Source of the DNA: Lysobacterales bacterium
GTDB lineage: Bacteria > Pseudomonadota > Gammaproteobacteria > Xanthomonadales > Marinicellaceae
DNA length: 64,000 bases
Assembly (NCBI GenBank): GCA_027067055.1
Contig: JAMOMK010000026.1
Span: forward strand, 1 to 64,000
Direction of reading: 5' to 3'
The notes below the pieces were generated by a model, which saw only the letters and a list, made by a program, of their open reading frames with translations, was not told where the DNA came from and did not search any database. Shown one piece after another: positions 25,079 to 34,765 of the stretch (its first letter is position 1; each line of letters begins with the position of its first letter). A program made the position numbers and the translations under genes.

Positions 25079-25954
25079 ATGAAGAAGACAATTCCAAAGG
25101 TTTCTGTGATTATTCCAAGTTATAATCATGCTCATTATGTAGTTCATTCAATTGAGAGTATAGTGAATCAATCATATGATAATATTGAATTAATTGTCAT
25201 TGATGATGGATCAAGTGACTCTTCTCCTAAGTTAATTAAAGAGTTATCAGTCAAGTATAATTTTATTTTTGTTCACCGATCTAATCGAGGACTTTCTGCT
25301 ACATTAAATGAGGGGCTAATATTGAGTACAGGAGATTATATTTGTATTTGTGCAAGTGATGATAAATTTAGACTAGATAGAATTTCTAAGCAAGTAAATT
25401 TTATGAATGATAATCCAGATATTGGTATGAGTTATGGAAAGGTGATTGTTATTGATGAGGAGGAAAAAGAGAATGCATTAGATATAAAAAACTCAAAAAG
25501 TGGCTGGATTTTTGATGATTTGATAATTAATCGATTTCATATTCCTGCGGTTACAACAATGATTCGTAGAAGCGTATTTGAAGCAGTTGGGAACTTCGAT
25601 GAAAGTTTATGGGTAGAAGATTGGGATATGTGGCTTAGGATTTCATATAAGTTTAAGGTTGGGTTCCAAAATGAATTTTTAACTTATTATAGACAGCACG
25701 ATACTAATATGAGTAGTAATGGTTTGAAGCTCTATGAATCAAAAGTAGGGGCATTAAAAAAATGGAAAAACCTTGATAATTACGATGAAATAATGCAAAT
25801 ATGGAGAGTTAAATGGTTTAGGTCTTTATCTGGAAACTATAAAAAAGAGGCAAAAAAATATTTATCTTATGCTTACAAAGACTTTTTTAATATTAATAGT
25901 ATTATTGGATTAATAAAATACTACTTTATGAAGGAACCAAATCATGATAAATAA
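25079..25954 (+). CDS. Family 2 glycosyltransferase (paralogue of the preceding gene)
   Basis: 291 residues. VSVIIPSYNHAHYV, IDDGSSDSSPKLIKELSVKY, CASDDKF and VEDWDMWLRISYKF follow the same order as in the previous protein; the two differ mostly in the C-terminal third. It starts at the base after the previous stop with GGAGG just upstream. The two enzymes may add similar sugars at different positions. Overlaps the next gene by 11 bp. Confidence 0.9.
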   Translation: MKKTIPKVSVIIPSYNHAHYVVHSIESIVNQSYDNIELIVIDDGSSDSSPKLIKELSVKYNFIFVHRSNRGLSATLNEGLILSTGDYICICASDDKFRLDRISKQVNFMNDNPDIGMSYGKVIVIDEEEKENALDIKNSKSGWIFDDLIINRFHIPAVTTMIRRSVFEAVGNFDESLWVEDWDMWLRISYKFKVGFQNEFLTYYRQHDTNMSSNGLKLYESKVGALKKWKNLDNYDEIMQIWRVKWFRSLSGNYKKEAKKYLSYAYKDFFNINSIIGLIKYYFMKEPNHDK

Positions 25955-27083
25955 AGTTACGACTTTTAGTGCGGTTAATAGTAAGGTTAACTCCACAGAC
26001 TCTAAAGTTTTATTACTAACTAATTTAATTGAGAAATCTCCATCAGGGGGACGGGAAATGTTGTGTAAATTAAATCATGACATACTCAAAAGTATATTTT
26101 CTGATAACTGTTTTGTTTTTGAGTTGCCAAAGAGTCCAATAAGTGGTTTGAAAGATATTGTTAATGCTTTTCGAGGCTATGTTGATGGTTTAACTCCGTC
26201 TAAAATGACAGAATTGTTTCAACTTGTTGAAGAAAAAAAAATTAATAAGATTTTTGTTGATGGTTCAAATTTTGGTGGTTTTGTTAAAAGAGTTAAAAAA
26301 CAATTTCCTGATATTCAGATAGCCACTTTTTTTCACAATGTAGAATCTAGATTTTTTTTGGGTTCATTCAAGCAAAATAAAACGCCCCGTTCAATGGCTG
26401 TGTTGATGGTCAATTATTTAGCAGAAAAAAAGTCGGTTAAATACAGTGATAAAATTGTTTGTATCAACCAAAGAGATAACGAGTTACTCAATAAAGTCTA
26501 TGGACGATACGCAACTGATTTATATCCTATGTCATTAGAAGATAAGCTGCCGTCTAATTATGAATCTTTACCTTTTGATGTTACAGAAAAGTTTGCCTTG
26601 TTTGTGGGCGGTACATTTTATGCCAATAAAGTTGGCATTTTTTGGTTTGTTAAACATGTTGTTCCGCATATTACTATTAAGACCTATGTTGTGGGACGAG
26701 GTTTTGAAAAATACAGAGAAGAACTAGAAGTTAATGATAAAGTCATCGTTATTGGAGGAGTGGAGAGTCTTGCTCAATGGTATCATGATGCCTATTTTAT
26801 TATTGCACCTATTTTTGATGGCTCTGGCATGAAGACTAAGGTTGCAGAAGCTTTGATGTACGGTAAAAAAATCATTGGCTCTGCTGAAGCCTTTTCTGGT
26901 TATGAAGGAGTTTTACAAGAAGCTGGTCGTGTATGTAATAAGCCAAGTGAATTTATTTTGGCAATCGAGAAAGCGGATGAAATGGTTAATGAAAAATTTG
27001 ATAAAGTGCTTCGTAGTATTTATATGAAAAACTATTCTTTGAAGGCTGCGAAACATCGACTTGAAAGTATAATGAATCAATGA
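25944..27083 (+). CDS. Family 4-like glycosyltransferase
   Basis: 379 residues with a GT-B fold. The C-terminal donor domain has FALFVGGTFYANKVGI, then PIFDGSGMKTKVAEALMYGKKIIGS, the phosphate- and sugar-binding block of GT4 enzymes. The N-terminal domain (SPSGGREMLCKLNHDI) is less conserved. It adds a sugar to the repeat unit; donor unknown. Overlaps neighbours on both sides. Confidence 0.85.
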   Translation: MINKVTTFSAVNSKVNSTDSKVLLLTNLIEKSPSGGREMLCKLNHDILKSIFSDNCFVFELPKSPISGLKDIVNAFRGYVDGLTPSKMTELFQLVEEKKINKIFVDGSNFGGFVKRVKKQFPDIQIATFFHNVESRFFLGSFKQNKTPRSMAVLMVNYLAEKKSVKYSDKIVCINQRDNELLNKVYGRYATDLYPMSLEDKLPSNYESLPFDVTEKFALFVGGTFYANKVGIFWFVKHVVPHITIKTYVVGRGFEKYREELEVNDKVIVIGGVESLAQWYHDAYFIIAPIFDGSGMKTKVAEALMYGKKIIGSAEAFSGYEGVLQEAGRVCNKPSEFILAIEKADEMVNEKFDKVLRSIYMKNYSLKAAKHRLESIMNQ

Positions 27084-28177
27084 GTAGAAAAATGAAAGTT
27101 ACATTCTTTACCGCCAGGTATTCACATTCTGGTGTGCCCTTGGCTCAAATTCGTTTAGCTAAATTATTTCAAAAAAAAGGTTATGAAATTGATTTTATTT
27201 TTGGTTATGTGCCCGATGATATGAACATGCCGATTTTAAAGAATATGAATGTTATTAACTTTAATAAACCACGAGTATATAAATTGTTTCGTAAAATTTT
27301 TAAGTATTTAGTTAAGAATAAACCCGATGTAATCATTTCTGCTGAAGATCATTTAAATGCTGTCGTTTTACTTTGTGCTAGAGTCAGTGGTTCAAAAGCT
27401 AAGATCAGCGTCTCATCTAGAGTGACACCATTCGATACTTATTCAAATAAAATTTTCACTAAAAGGTGGTTTTTAAAATATTTTATGCAATTTGTTGAAA
27501 GTAGAGCGAATGCTCTTGTTTGTGTCTCCAAAGATATGGTTAAACAGTATAAAACTATTTTTAAAAACTCTAGGCATCAATGTATTTATAATGTTGTTTA
27601 TGATAATAGTTCACAATCAAGAATGTCTGAAAATGTAGATGAGAGTTGGCTTGTTAATAAAGAAATCCCTGTCATTATCTCGGCGGGAAGATTGGCTCCT
27701 GAAAAAGGTCTGCTTGATTTGATATTGGCAATAAAAGAGTTATCTAAATCTAGGGAAGTTAGGCTGCTTATGTTGGGAGAAGGTCCGATGAGGAAGGAAA
27801 TAGAGGCTCTTATTAAAAAGGAAAACCTTAACGAAGTGATTAAGCTTATAGGCTTTCAAGAAAACCCTCTTAAATTTTACAGCAAATCTGATGTGTTTAT
27901 TTTATCTTCTTATGTTGAGGGATTGCCCAATGTCCTCATTGAGGCGATGATGTGTGGATGCACACCTGTCTCTACTAATTGTCCTACAGGGCCTGAAGAA
28001 GTTTTACAGAAAGAAAAATTTGGTTATCTTGTACCAGTGCATGATCCTATTGAAATGGCAAAGGGTATTGGTAGAGCGTTGGATGAGCCAATACCTGTAG
28101 AAATTTTAGCAGAAGGTGTTAAAAACTTTACTGAAGATGCTGTTTTTAAAAAGTATCAAGAAGCCTTGAATATATGA
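27080..28177 (+). CDS. Family 4 glycosyltransferase
   Basis: 365 residues, GT-B. The donor domain reads IPVIISAGRLAPEKGLLDLI, LLMLGEGPMRKEIE, LIGFQENPLKFYSKSDVFIL, SSYVEGLPNVLIEAMMCGC, which is a textbook GT4 series with the E-x7-E motif. It starts by a 4-bp overlap with the previous stop and ends the same way. Confidence 0.92.
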   Translation: MSRKMKVTFFTARYSHSGVPLAQIRLAKLFQKKGYEIDFIFGYVPDDMNMPILKNMNVINFNKPRVYKLFRKIFKYLVKNKPDVIISAEDHLNAVVLLCARVSGSKAKISVSSRVTPFDTYSNKIFTKRWFLKYFMQFVESRANALVCVSKDMVKQYKTIFKNSRHQCIYNVVYDNSSQSRMSENVDESWLVNKEIPVIISAGRLAPEKGLLDLILAIKELSKSREVRLLMLGEGPMRKEIEALIKKENLNEVIKLIGFQENPLKFYSKSDVFILSSYVEGLPNVLIEAMMCGCTPVSTNCPTGPEEVLQKEKFGYLVPVHDPIEMAKGIGRALDEPIPVEILAEGVKNFTEDAVFKKYQEALNI

Positions 28178-29424
28178 AAAAGAAGATTGCCATAATTACT
28201 CCTTTCCTTGCTAACGGCGGACTTGAAAAAGTTGCCATTGTTGGTGCACAGGAGTTGAGTAATTATTTTGATGTAACTTTGATAGTTATGGATACTTTTC
28301 ATATTGATTATCAGTATGATGGGAAGATGATTGATTTGAAAGTCTCATTGATTAGTCGCAATATCTTTAAAAGGTTATTCAATATTGTTAAATCTGTTTT
28401 TAAATTAAGAAAATTAAAAAAGCAACAGTGTTTTGATCTGATTATCAGTCATGGTGAATTGGCAAACCTTCCCAATGTTTTTAGTGGAGGTAAAAATAAT
28501 ATTCTTGCTATTCATGAGAATAGATTTGCTGCGGTGAAAGATGCACAAGGAAAATTTGTGAATAAAATTATACGGTATATTTATTCGTCTAAAAATATAT
28601 TTAAAATGGTCACTGTTTCTGAAGGTATTAGGAAAAGTTTTATTGAAAAACTTAACTTAAATGTGAGTAATATTACAACTATTTACAACCCTAATGATGT
28701 TGGTGAATTTAAGCAACTTGCCACTGAAAAATTAAATAAGTTTTCCTCAGTATTTAATTTTGATGTTTTATTGACATCTGGTCGATTGACACTTGCTAAA
28801 GGTCAGTGGTTCTTGTTACGAATTTTTAAAGATTTGAAAATTAATAACTCGGATATTAAGCTGGTTATACTAGGTGATGGAGAATTTAAAGAAAAGTTGA
28901 TTCAGTTGTCTAATGACTTGGGTTTGAAAACTTATTCTTGTTGGTCAAGTGATGAATTTAATGATAATTACGATGTATATTTTATGGGATTTGTTAGTAA
29001 TCCCTTTAAGTATGTGGCTCAGTCAAAATTATTTATTATGACTTCGTTATGGGAAGGATTTGGCAATACAATCGTAGAAGCAATGGCTTGTGGTACACCT
29101 GTTATATCAACGGCTTGTAAATCTGGCCCGAGTGAAATTATAAATCCAGTTCTAGAGAATGCAAATGAAATTGAGGAACCCGTCTATGATGGTTTTGGGG
29201 TGTTAATGCCTATCTTTACCAAAGAGTTTGTAAGTGCCGATGTAGATTTGGATGAACAAGAAGAGCTATGGATAAAAACACTTGAAAAATTATTGTCAGA
29301 TAATGAAGTGTTGCAAAATTACTCAAGAAAAGGCATCAAAAGGGCTGGTGATTTTCAAGTGAAACCTATAGTTACCGAGTGGAAACTATTGATTGATTCT
29401 GCTTTGAGATTATCATGTTCATAA
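28174..29424 (+). CDS. Family 4 glycosyltransferase
   Basis: 416 residues, GT-B. PFLANGGLEKVAIVGAQEL is the acceptor-side start; LTSGRLTLAKGQWFLLRIF, LVILGDGEFKEKL and TSLWEGFGNTIVEAMACGTP form the donor site. It belongs to the branch often annotated as N-acetylgalactosamine or galactosyl transferases, but the donor cannot be fixed here. A 36-bp gap separates it from the polymerase gene. Confidence 0.92.
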   Translation: MKKKIAIITPFLANGGLEKVAIVGAQELSNYFDVTLIVMDTFHIDYQYDGKMIDLKVSLISRNIFKRLFNIVKSVFKLRKLKKQQCFDLIISHGELANLPNVFSGGKNNILAIHENRFAAVKDAQGKFVNKIIRYIYSSKNIFKMVTVSEGIRKSFIEKLNLNVSNITTIYNPNDVGEFKQLATEKLNKFSSVFNFDVLLTSGRLTLAKGQWFLLRIFKDLKINNSDIKLVILGDGEFKEKLIQLSNDLGLKTYSCWSSDEFNDNYDVYFMGFVSNPFKYVAQSKLFIMTSLWEGFGNTIVEAMACGTPVISTACKSGPSEIINPVLENANEIEEPVYDGFGVLMPIFTKEFVSADVDLDEQEELWIKTLEKLLSDNEVLQNYSRKGIKRAGDFQVKPIVTEWKLLIDSALRLSCS

Positions 29425-29460
29425 GTTTGAGAATTAATCTGATTAAGGGCTGTTCATAAT

Positions 29461-30540
29461 ATGCTTAGTTATTACCTCTTATTTTTGATTCCCTTAGTGT
29501 TGGCTTGGTCAAAATCAAACTCAATGATTGCTATTAACAAACAACCAAGCACACAGTCAGGTCAAAGTTTATTTCCTTGGATTTTCATGGGTCTAATTTT
29601 CACGTTATTTATTGGCTATCGCCACGAAGTAGGTGGAGATTGGGGTACATACCTACGTCATTTCCAAGCAATGAGTTATTTTAACCTCGATGAAATTTTA
29701 AAGAGATCAGACCCTGGTTATTATTTGATTAATTGGTTCATGGCTGATTGGGGCTATGATATTTACTTAGTTAATATAATTTGTGGTGCTCTATTTATGA
29801 CTGGTTTAATTATTTTTGCGCGTCAACAACCCAATCCATGGCTTGCAATTACTGTATCTGTACCATATTTAATTGTGGTCGTCGCTATGGGGTATACCCG
29901 TCAAGGCGTTGCTTTGGGGTTTGTTTTTTGGGGGTTGGTAGCCTTAGAAAAACAACAGTTCAAACAATTTTTAATATTAGTTGCATTGGCAGCAACTTTT
30001 CACAAATCTGCTGTGTTGATGATTGGTTTGGGAATGTTTTTGCAAGGAAAAGGGAAGGCTATTCGATTTTTGGCTGTTGCATTTGTCGGTTTTGGTATTT
30101 GGAGTGCTTTTTTATCACAGCATCAACAACAGTTGTGGAATTCATACGTGACTGTTCAAATGCAATCCCAAGGTGCATTCATTCGTGTAGCGATGAACTT
30201 AATACCTGCTTTGATTTTTTTATTGTATAGAAAAGAATGGAAGAAGGAGTTTAAGGATTATTCCTTTTGGGTAATGATAGCTTTAGGTTCACTTGGGAGT
30301 GTGGTTTTAGTGAATTTTGCATCCACTGCTGTTGATCGAGTGGCTTTGTATTTTACCCCTATTCAAGTGGTTGTTTATTCTCGTTTGCCTTATTTGTTAC
30401 GAGATAAATTTAATCCACAAACAGTTACATTTGCTATTTTGGCATATTATGCATTAGTTTTGTATGTTTGGTTAAACTATGCCACTCATGCACGTTATTG
30501 GGTTCCCTATAGTAATGCCCTGTTTGATGGTGTTTTCTAG
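29461..30540 (+). CDS. EpsG family polymerase (Wzy-like)
   Basis: 359 residues with about ten membrane segments. The motif GYRHEVGGDWGTYLRHF and SDPGYYLINWFM are typical of EpsG, the capsule and exopolysaccharide polymerase family that joins flipped repeat units in the periplasm. It sits in the place of a Wzy gene, after the transferases. Its TAG stop shares the G with the next GTG start. Confidence 0.88.
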   Translation: MLSYYLLFLIPLVLAWSKSNSMIAINKQPSTQSGQSLFPWIFMGLIFTLFIGYRHEVGGDWGTYLRHFQAMSYFNLDEILKRSDPGYYLINWFMADWGYDIYLVNIICGALFMTGLIIFARQQPNPWLAITVSVPYLIVVVAMGYTRQGVALGFVFWGLVALEKQQFKQFLILVALAATFHKSAVLMIGLGMFLQGKGKAIRFLAVAFVGFGIWSAFLSQHQQQLWNSYVTVQMQSQGAFIRVAMNLIPALIFLLYRKEWKKEFKDYSFWVMIALGSLGSVVLVNFASTAVDRVALYFTPIQVVVYSRLPYLLRDKFNPQTVTFAILAYYALVLYVWLNYATHARYWVPYSNALFDGVF

Positions 30541-32483
30541 TGTGCGGTTTAGTCGGTTTTATTAGTAATCAACAACAAGACTCAGTTTTAGAGTCTATGC
30601 TTGAGGTTTTGGCTTATCGTGGGTCTGATGATTCGGGTTTTGTTGTTAATCAGGTTGCGGACAATTATGTCCATCTTGGACAAAATCGCTTAGCTATTCA
30701 GGATACTTCTAAAAAAGGACATCAGCCTTTTGTCTCTGATTGTGGCAATTATAATCTTGTGTTTAATGGTGAGGTTTATAATTTTAAATCCATCCGTGAA
30801 GAACTTGAAACATTAGGTCAGAGCTTTATATCGGGTTCTGATACTGAGGTGATTCTTTATGCTTATAAACACTGGGGAATTGAGTGTTTAGATAAGTTTA
30901 TCGGTATGTTTGCTTTTGCGCTTTTGGATAAGCACAAACAACAATTAACCTTGGTGCGTGATAGAGCAGGGGTCAAGCCCTTGTATTATTATCGTGGTAA
31001 GAATGAATTTGCCTTTGCTTCTGAATTAAAATCTTTTCATCAATTACCATCATTTACTAAAAAGTTAAACAAGTCTGTTTTGTCCTATTATTTTCAATTT
31101 GGTTATATTCCTGCTCCACATTCTGTTTTTGAGAATGTGTATAAGTTGGAAGCTGGGTGTTATTTGCAAATAGATATTTTAAAGGGGTCGGTACCCTTAT
31201 TAACAAATTCTTTTAATAAGGGCACTGACCCCTTTAAAATAACCAAATATTGGGATGTGGCTGAGCATTATAAAAAGGATAAGTTTGATGACAGTGAAGC
31301 CAAAATACTGTCAAACTTAGAAGAGTTGTTGACTGATGCGGTAAATTTGCGCATGGTGTCTGATGTGCCGGTGGGTGTGTTTTTAAGTGGTGGTTATGAT
31401 TCATCTTTAGTTACTGCTTTGTTGGCTCAAGATAAATCACGAAAACTGCACACCTTTACCATTGGTTTTGAAGATAAAAAATTCAATGAAGCCGAACATG
31501 CAAAAGCCATTGCAAAGCATTTTAATACTAACCATGCCGAATACTATGTCAGCAACCAAGACATGCTGGATAAGATTGAGTTGCTTCCCTACCATTATGA
31601 CGAGCCTTTCGCGGATAGTTCGGCTATTGCAACCATGATTGTTTCTGAATTGGCTAAAAAAGGTGTCACGGTTGCCTTGTCAGCAGATGGCGGTGATGAG
31701 TCGTTTTGCGGCTATACTAAGTACTTTATGTTGAAACGTTTTGAATCTACCTTTAACAGTTCAATCAAAAAAGGTGGTGTTAAAAGCCTATTAAATTTAT
31801 TCAGTGAAAAACAAGCCGAACGATTTAATGGTTGGCTGCCAAAAAAATACCAAGCTAGCAATATTCAAGATAAATACATAAAGTTTAAGCGAGCGATGGG
31901 GTCGCAGTCATTATCTGAAATGTTTTGCAACGCCTCATCTTATGTAGATAGCAATGATGTGGCTCGATTTTTGAAAGTTAAACCAAGCTTATTAGGTCGG
32001 TTTGAGTTTAATGATGAACTATCTTTTATGGATAACATGATGCTATGCGACTATCAGACTTTTATGGTTGACGATGTCTTAACCAAGGTTGATAGGGCAA
32101 CGATGAGTGTCAGTTTGGAGGGCAGAGAACCTTTGCTTGACCACCGGATTGTTGAGTTTATGGCACGTGTTCCCCTAGAAGTTAAGTATAAAAATAAACA
32201 GGGCAAGTATCTAGCCCGGAAAATTTTGTATAAACACATTCCACAAGCGATGATAGATAAGCCCAAGGCTGGTTTTCAAATTCCTTTGGTTGATTGGATG
32301 TTAACTGACCTTAAACGACTAGTTGATAAACATATCGATGGAACGCAATTAGATGATGAAATATTTGATATTTCTGAAGTGATGGCTATAAAGCGTGAGT
32401 TTTATAACGGCAATCATGTGTTGGTTAATGTTTTATGGTTTATTCTAATGTTCCAAATGTGGCGGGAGCAATGGGGTGTCTAA
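30540..32483 (+). CDS. asnB: Asparagine synthase-like glutamine amidotransferase with an in-frame palindromic insertion
   Basis: 647 residues from GTG 30540, so that the essential cysteine is residue 2 (MCGLVGF). The N-terminal glutaminase has RLAIQDTS, FNGEVYN and GSDTEVIL; the synthetase half has the PP-loop FLSGGYDSSLVTALL and ALSADGGDESFCGY. In sugar loci such enzymes often amidate uronic acids rather than make free asparagine; that role is an inference. Residues 213-234 are encoded by a 65-bp inverted repeat (31176-31240) not expected in the family. It lies between the two domains, in a linker, so the enzyme may still work. The stop overlaps the next start. Confidence 0.88.
   Translation: MCGLVGFISNQQQDSVLESMLEVLAYRGSDDSGFVVNQVADNYVHLGQNRLAIQDTSKKGHQPFVSDCGNYNLVFNGEVYNFKSIREELETLGQSFISGSDTEVILYAYKHWGIECLDKFIGMFAFALLDKHKQQLTLVRDRAGVKPLYYYRGKNEFAFASELKSFHQLPSFTKKLNKSVLSYYFQFGYIPAPHSVFENVYKLEAGCYLQIDILKGSVPLLTNSFNKGTDPFKITKYWDVAEHYKKDKFDDSEAKILSNLEELLTDAVNLRMVSDVPVGVFLSGGYDSSLVTALLAQDKSRKLHTFTIGFEDKKFNEAEHAKAIAKHFNTNHAEYYVSNQDMLDKIELLPYHYDEPFADSSAIATMIVSELAKKGVTVALSADGGDESFCGYTKYFMLKRFESTFNSSIKKGGVKSLLNLFSEKQAERFNGWLPKKYQASNIQDKYIKFKRAMGSQSLSEMFCNASSYVDSNDVARFLKVKPSLLGRFEFNDELSFMDNMMLCDYQTFMVDDVLTKVDRATMSVSLEGREPLLDHRIVEFMARVPLEVKYKNKQGKYLARKILYKHIPQAMIDKPKAGFQIPLVDWMLTDLKRLVDKHIDGTQLDDEIFDISEVMAIKREFYNGNHVLVNVLWFILMFQMWREQWGV
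31176..31240. repeat. Palindromic element inside the asnB-like gene
   Basis: The arm 31176-31203 pairs with 31213-31240 at 26 of 28 positions around a nine-base loop; the arm core is AAAGGGGTCGGTACCCTTAT. It is translated in frame. The core AGGGGTCA is shared with the ends of the transposase unit at 2041-3083, so it may be a relative mobilised by that kind of enzyme. Confidence 0.85.
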
Positions 32484-33603
32484 AAAAACCATCGCAATAG
32501 TCATCAATACTTCTTGGAACATTTACAATTTCCGTTTGGGATTGCTGGATGCTTTGCGTGATGAGGGTTATCGGCTACTTTTGATTGCTCCGCGTGATGA
32601 TTATTCACAGAAGCTTATGGACTTGGGGTTTGAATACCATGAGATCAAAATAAATAATAAAGGCACGAATCCATTTCAAGATTTGTTGCTTGTTTGGCGC
32701 TTTTCTAGGCTTTATAAAAAGTTAAACATAGATGTCATTTTACACTACACAATAAAGCCCAATATTTACGGGACTTTGGGCGCAAAATTGGTTGGAATTC
32801 CTGTGATAAATAATGTTTCGGGTTTGGGGACTGTGTTTCTCAATGATGGTTTGTCGTCAAAAATTGCACGTTTACTCTATCGGTTTTCTTTTAAATATGC
32901 GCATAAAGTTTTTTTCCAAAACCCGCACGACAGAAAACTCTTTGTGGATAAAAGCTTGGTTAAACAGGTGCAAACTGATTTATTGCCCGGTTCGGGGGTT
33001 AATACAATTCACTATAAACCCAGCACAAATAATTTAAAAGCAGAACCTTTTGTGTTTCTGTTTGTGGCTCGATTGATAAAGGATAAGGGTATTGTTGAAT
33101 TTATTGATGCTGCCAAAGAGTTACTTGCACACGGTGAAAATCATGTTGAATTTTGGTTGTTGGGCGATTTGTATTTGATTAATCCTACTGCTATTAATCA
33201 AGAGCAACTAGATGAGTGGGTCAAAACATCCGCAATTAAATACTTGGGGCATGTCGATGATGTGGCATCGGTGATGAATCAAGCAGGCTGCATTGTTTTA
33301 CCCTCTTATCGCGAAGGATTGTCGCGTGTTTTGTTAGAAGCTGCGGCTTTGGCAAAGCCAATTATCACCACCAATGTGCCTGGTTGTATGGATGTGGTAG
33401 ATGATGGTATTAATGGTTTTTTGTGCGAAGTTAAAAACAGTCTTGATTTATCCATACAAATGAAAAAGATGTTGGCTTTGGATAGCCATCAATTGCAAGC
33501 GATGGGTAAAAAAGGCAGAGCCAAGATTGAAAATGAATTTGATGAAGAAATTGTGTTTAAACAATATCTTCTAGTGATTGAAGAACTATTGGAAGGCAAG
33601 TAA
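32476..33603 (+). CDS. Family 4 glycosyltransferase (PglA-like)
   Basis: 375 residues from GTG 32476, overlapping the asnB stop. The start INTSWNIYNFRLGLLDALRDEGY and HYTIKPNIYGTLGAKLVGIPVINNVSGLG mark the branch that includes PglA and similar transferases acting early on undecaprenyl-linked sugars. The donor site is FLFVARLIKDKGIVEFI and PSYREGLSRVLLEAAALAKP. It may add the second or third sugar; exact linkage unknown. Confidence 0.9.
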   Translation: MSKKTIAIVINTSWNIYNFRLGLLDALRDEGYRLLLIAPRDDYSQKLMDLGFEYHEIKINNKGTNPFQDLLLVWRFSRLYKKLNIDVILHYTIKPNIYGTLGAKLVGIPVINNVSGLGTVFLNDGLSSKIARLLYRFSFKYAHKVFFQNPHDRKLFVDKSLVKQVQTDLLPGSGVNTIHYKPSTNNLKAEPFVFLFVARLIKDKGIVEFIDAAKELLAHGENHVEFWLLGDLYLINPTAINQEQLDEWVKTSAIKYLGHVDDVASVMNQAGCIVLPSYREGLSRVLLEAAALAKPIITTNVPGCMDVVDDGINGFLCEVKNSLDLSIQMKKMLALDSHQLQAMGKKGRAKIENEFDEEIVFKQYLLVIEELLEGK

Positions 33604-33703
33604 TTGTTGAGAAGTTTTTAGGTCACATTGAAATTTATTGCAACTGTTGTTGTATTTCTTTATTATTAACTCCTTCACTTAATTAAATTTAAAATCATCA
33701 ACT

Positions 33704-34759
33704 ATGAAAAAAGCAATCATTACAGGAATTACAGGGCAAGATGGCTCTTATTTGGCAGAATTATTACTGGAAAAAGGTTATGAAGTGCATGGTGTTATTC
33801 GTCGAGCCTCTGTTGCCAATACACAAAGAATCGAGCATTTGCTTGATGCAGGTGAGAACAGCGGCAAAAATATATTTTTACATTACGGTGATTTAACCGA
33901 CTCTTTATCCTTAAATGCAATAGTTGCCCAGGTCAAACCTGATGAGGTTTATAATTTGGCTGCTCAATCGCATGTAGCGGTGTCTTTTGATGCGCCAGAA
34001 TACACGGCAAATACCGATGCTTTAGGTACAGTTCGCTTACTTGAGGCTATTCGTATTAATGGTCTAGCTAAAAAGACACGTTTTTATCAGGCATCAACTT
34101 CGGAGTTATTTGGCGAGGTGCAAGAAGTGCCACAAACCGAAAAGACTCCTTTTTATCCTCGCTCTCCTTATGGCGTTGCTAAATTATATGCTCACTGGAT
34201 TGTCATTAATTACCGTGAATCTTATGGTATGTATGCCTGTAGCGGAATTTTGTTTAATCATGAGAGTCCAAGACGGGGTGAAACTTTCGTTACTCGTAAA
34301 ATAACCATTGAATTATCCCGTGTTTTACTGGGAGAACAAAAGTGTTTGTATCTTGGTAATCTAGATGCGTTGCGCGATTGGGGTCATGCGCGCGATTATG
34401 TCATGATGCAGTGGATGATGTTGCAACAGGACAAGCCAGAGGATTTTGTTATTGCTACAGGCCAACAATTTAGTGTTCGTGATTTTGTCAATGCCGCAGC
34501 CAAACATATTGAGGTGACTTTAGCATGGCACGGTACAGGCAAGTCGGAGTACGCAACTGTTGAGTCTATTGGTTCGGTAGAAATTGCAGCGAAGGTTGGC
34601 GATAAAGTCGTTGCGGTTTCCCCAGAATTTTATCGACCAGCAGAGGTTGAGTCATTGTTAGGCAATCCACAAAAAGCAAAGGATAAACTGGGATGGACTC
34701 CTGCCACTTCATTTGAGCAGTTGGTTGCCGAAATGATGCAAAACGATTTTCAACGTTAA
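33704..34759 (+). CDS. gmd: GDP-mannose 4,6-dehydratase
   Basis: 351 residues. NAD(P)-binding [23 protein letters not shown], catalytic S/T-E and YxxxK in [10 protein letters not shown] and [10 protein letters not shown], and the [11 protein letters not shown] segment typical of Gmd. It makes GDP-4-keto-6-deoxymannose, the precursor of fucose, rhamnose (D) or perosamine. The enzyme for the next step (fcl/wcaG, rmd or perA) is not in the window. It follows a 100-bp AT-rich gap that may hold a promoter. Confidence 0.95.
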   Translation: MKKAIITGITGQDGSYLAELLLEKGYEVHGVIRRASVANTQRIEHLLDAGENSGKNIFLHYGDLTDSLSLNAIVAQVKPDEVYNLAAQSHVAVSFDAPEYTANTDALGTVRLLEAIRINGLAKKTRFYQASTSELFGEVQEVPQTEKTPFYPRSPYGVAKLYAHWIVINYRESYGMYACSGILFNHESPRRGETFVTRKITIELSRVLLGEQKCLYLGNLDALRDWGHARDYVMMQWMMLQQDKPEDFVIATGQQFSVRDFVNAAAKHIEVTLAWHGTGKSEYATVESIGSVEIAAKVGDKVVAVSPEFYRPAEVESLLGNPQKAKDKLGWTPATSFEQLVAEMMQNDFQR

Positions 34760-34765
34760 TTTTGT

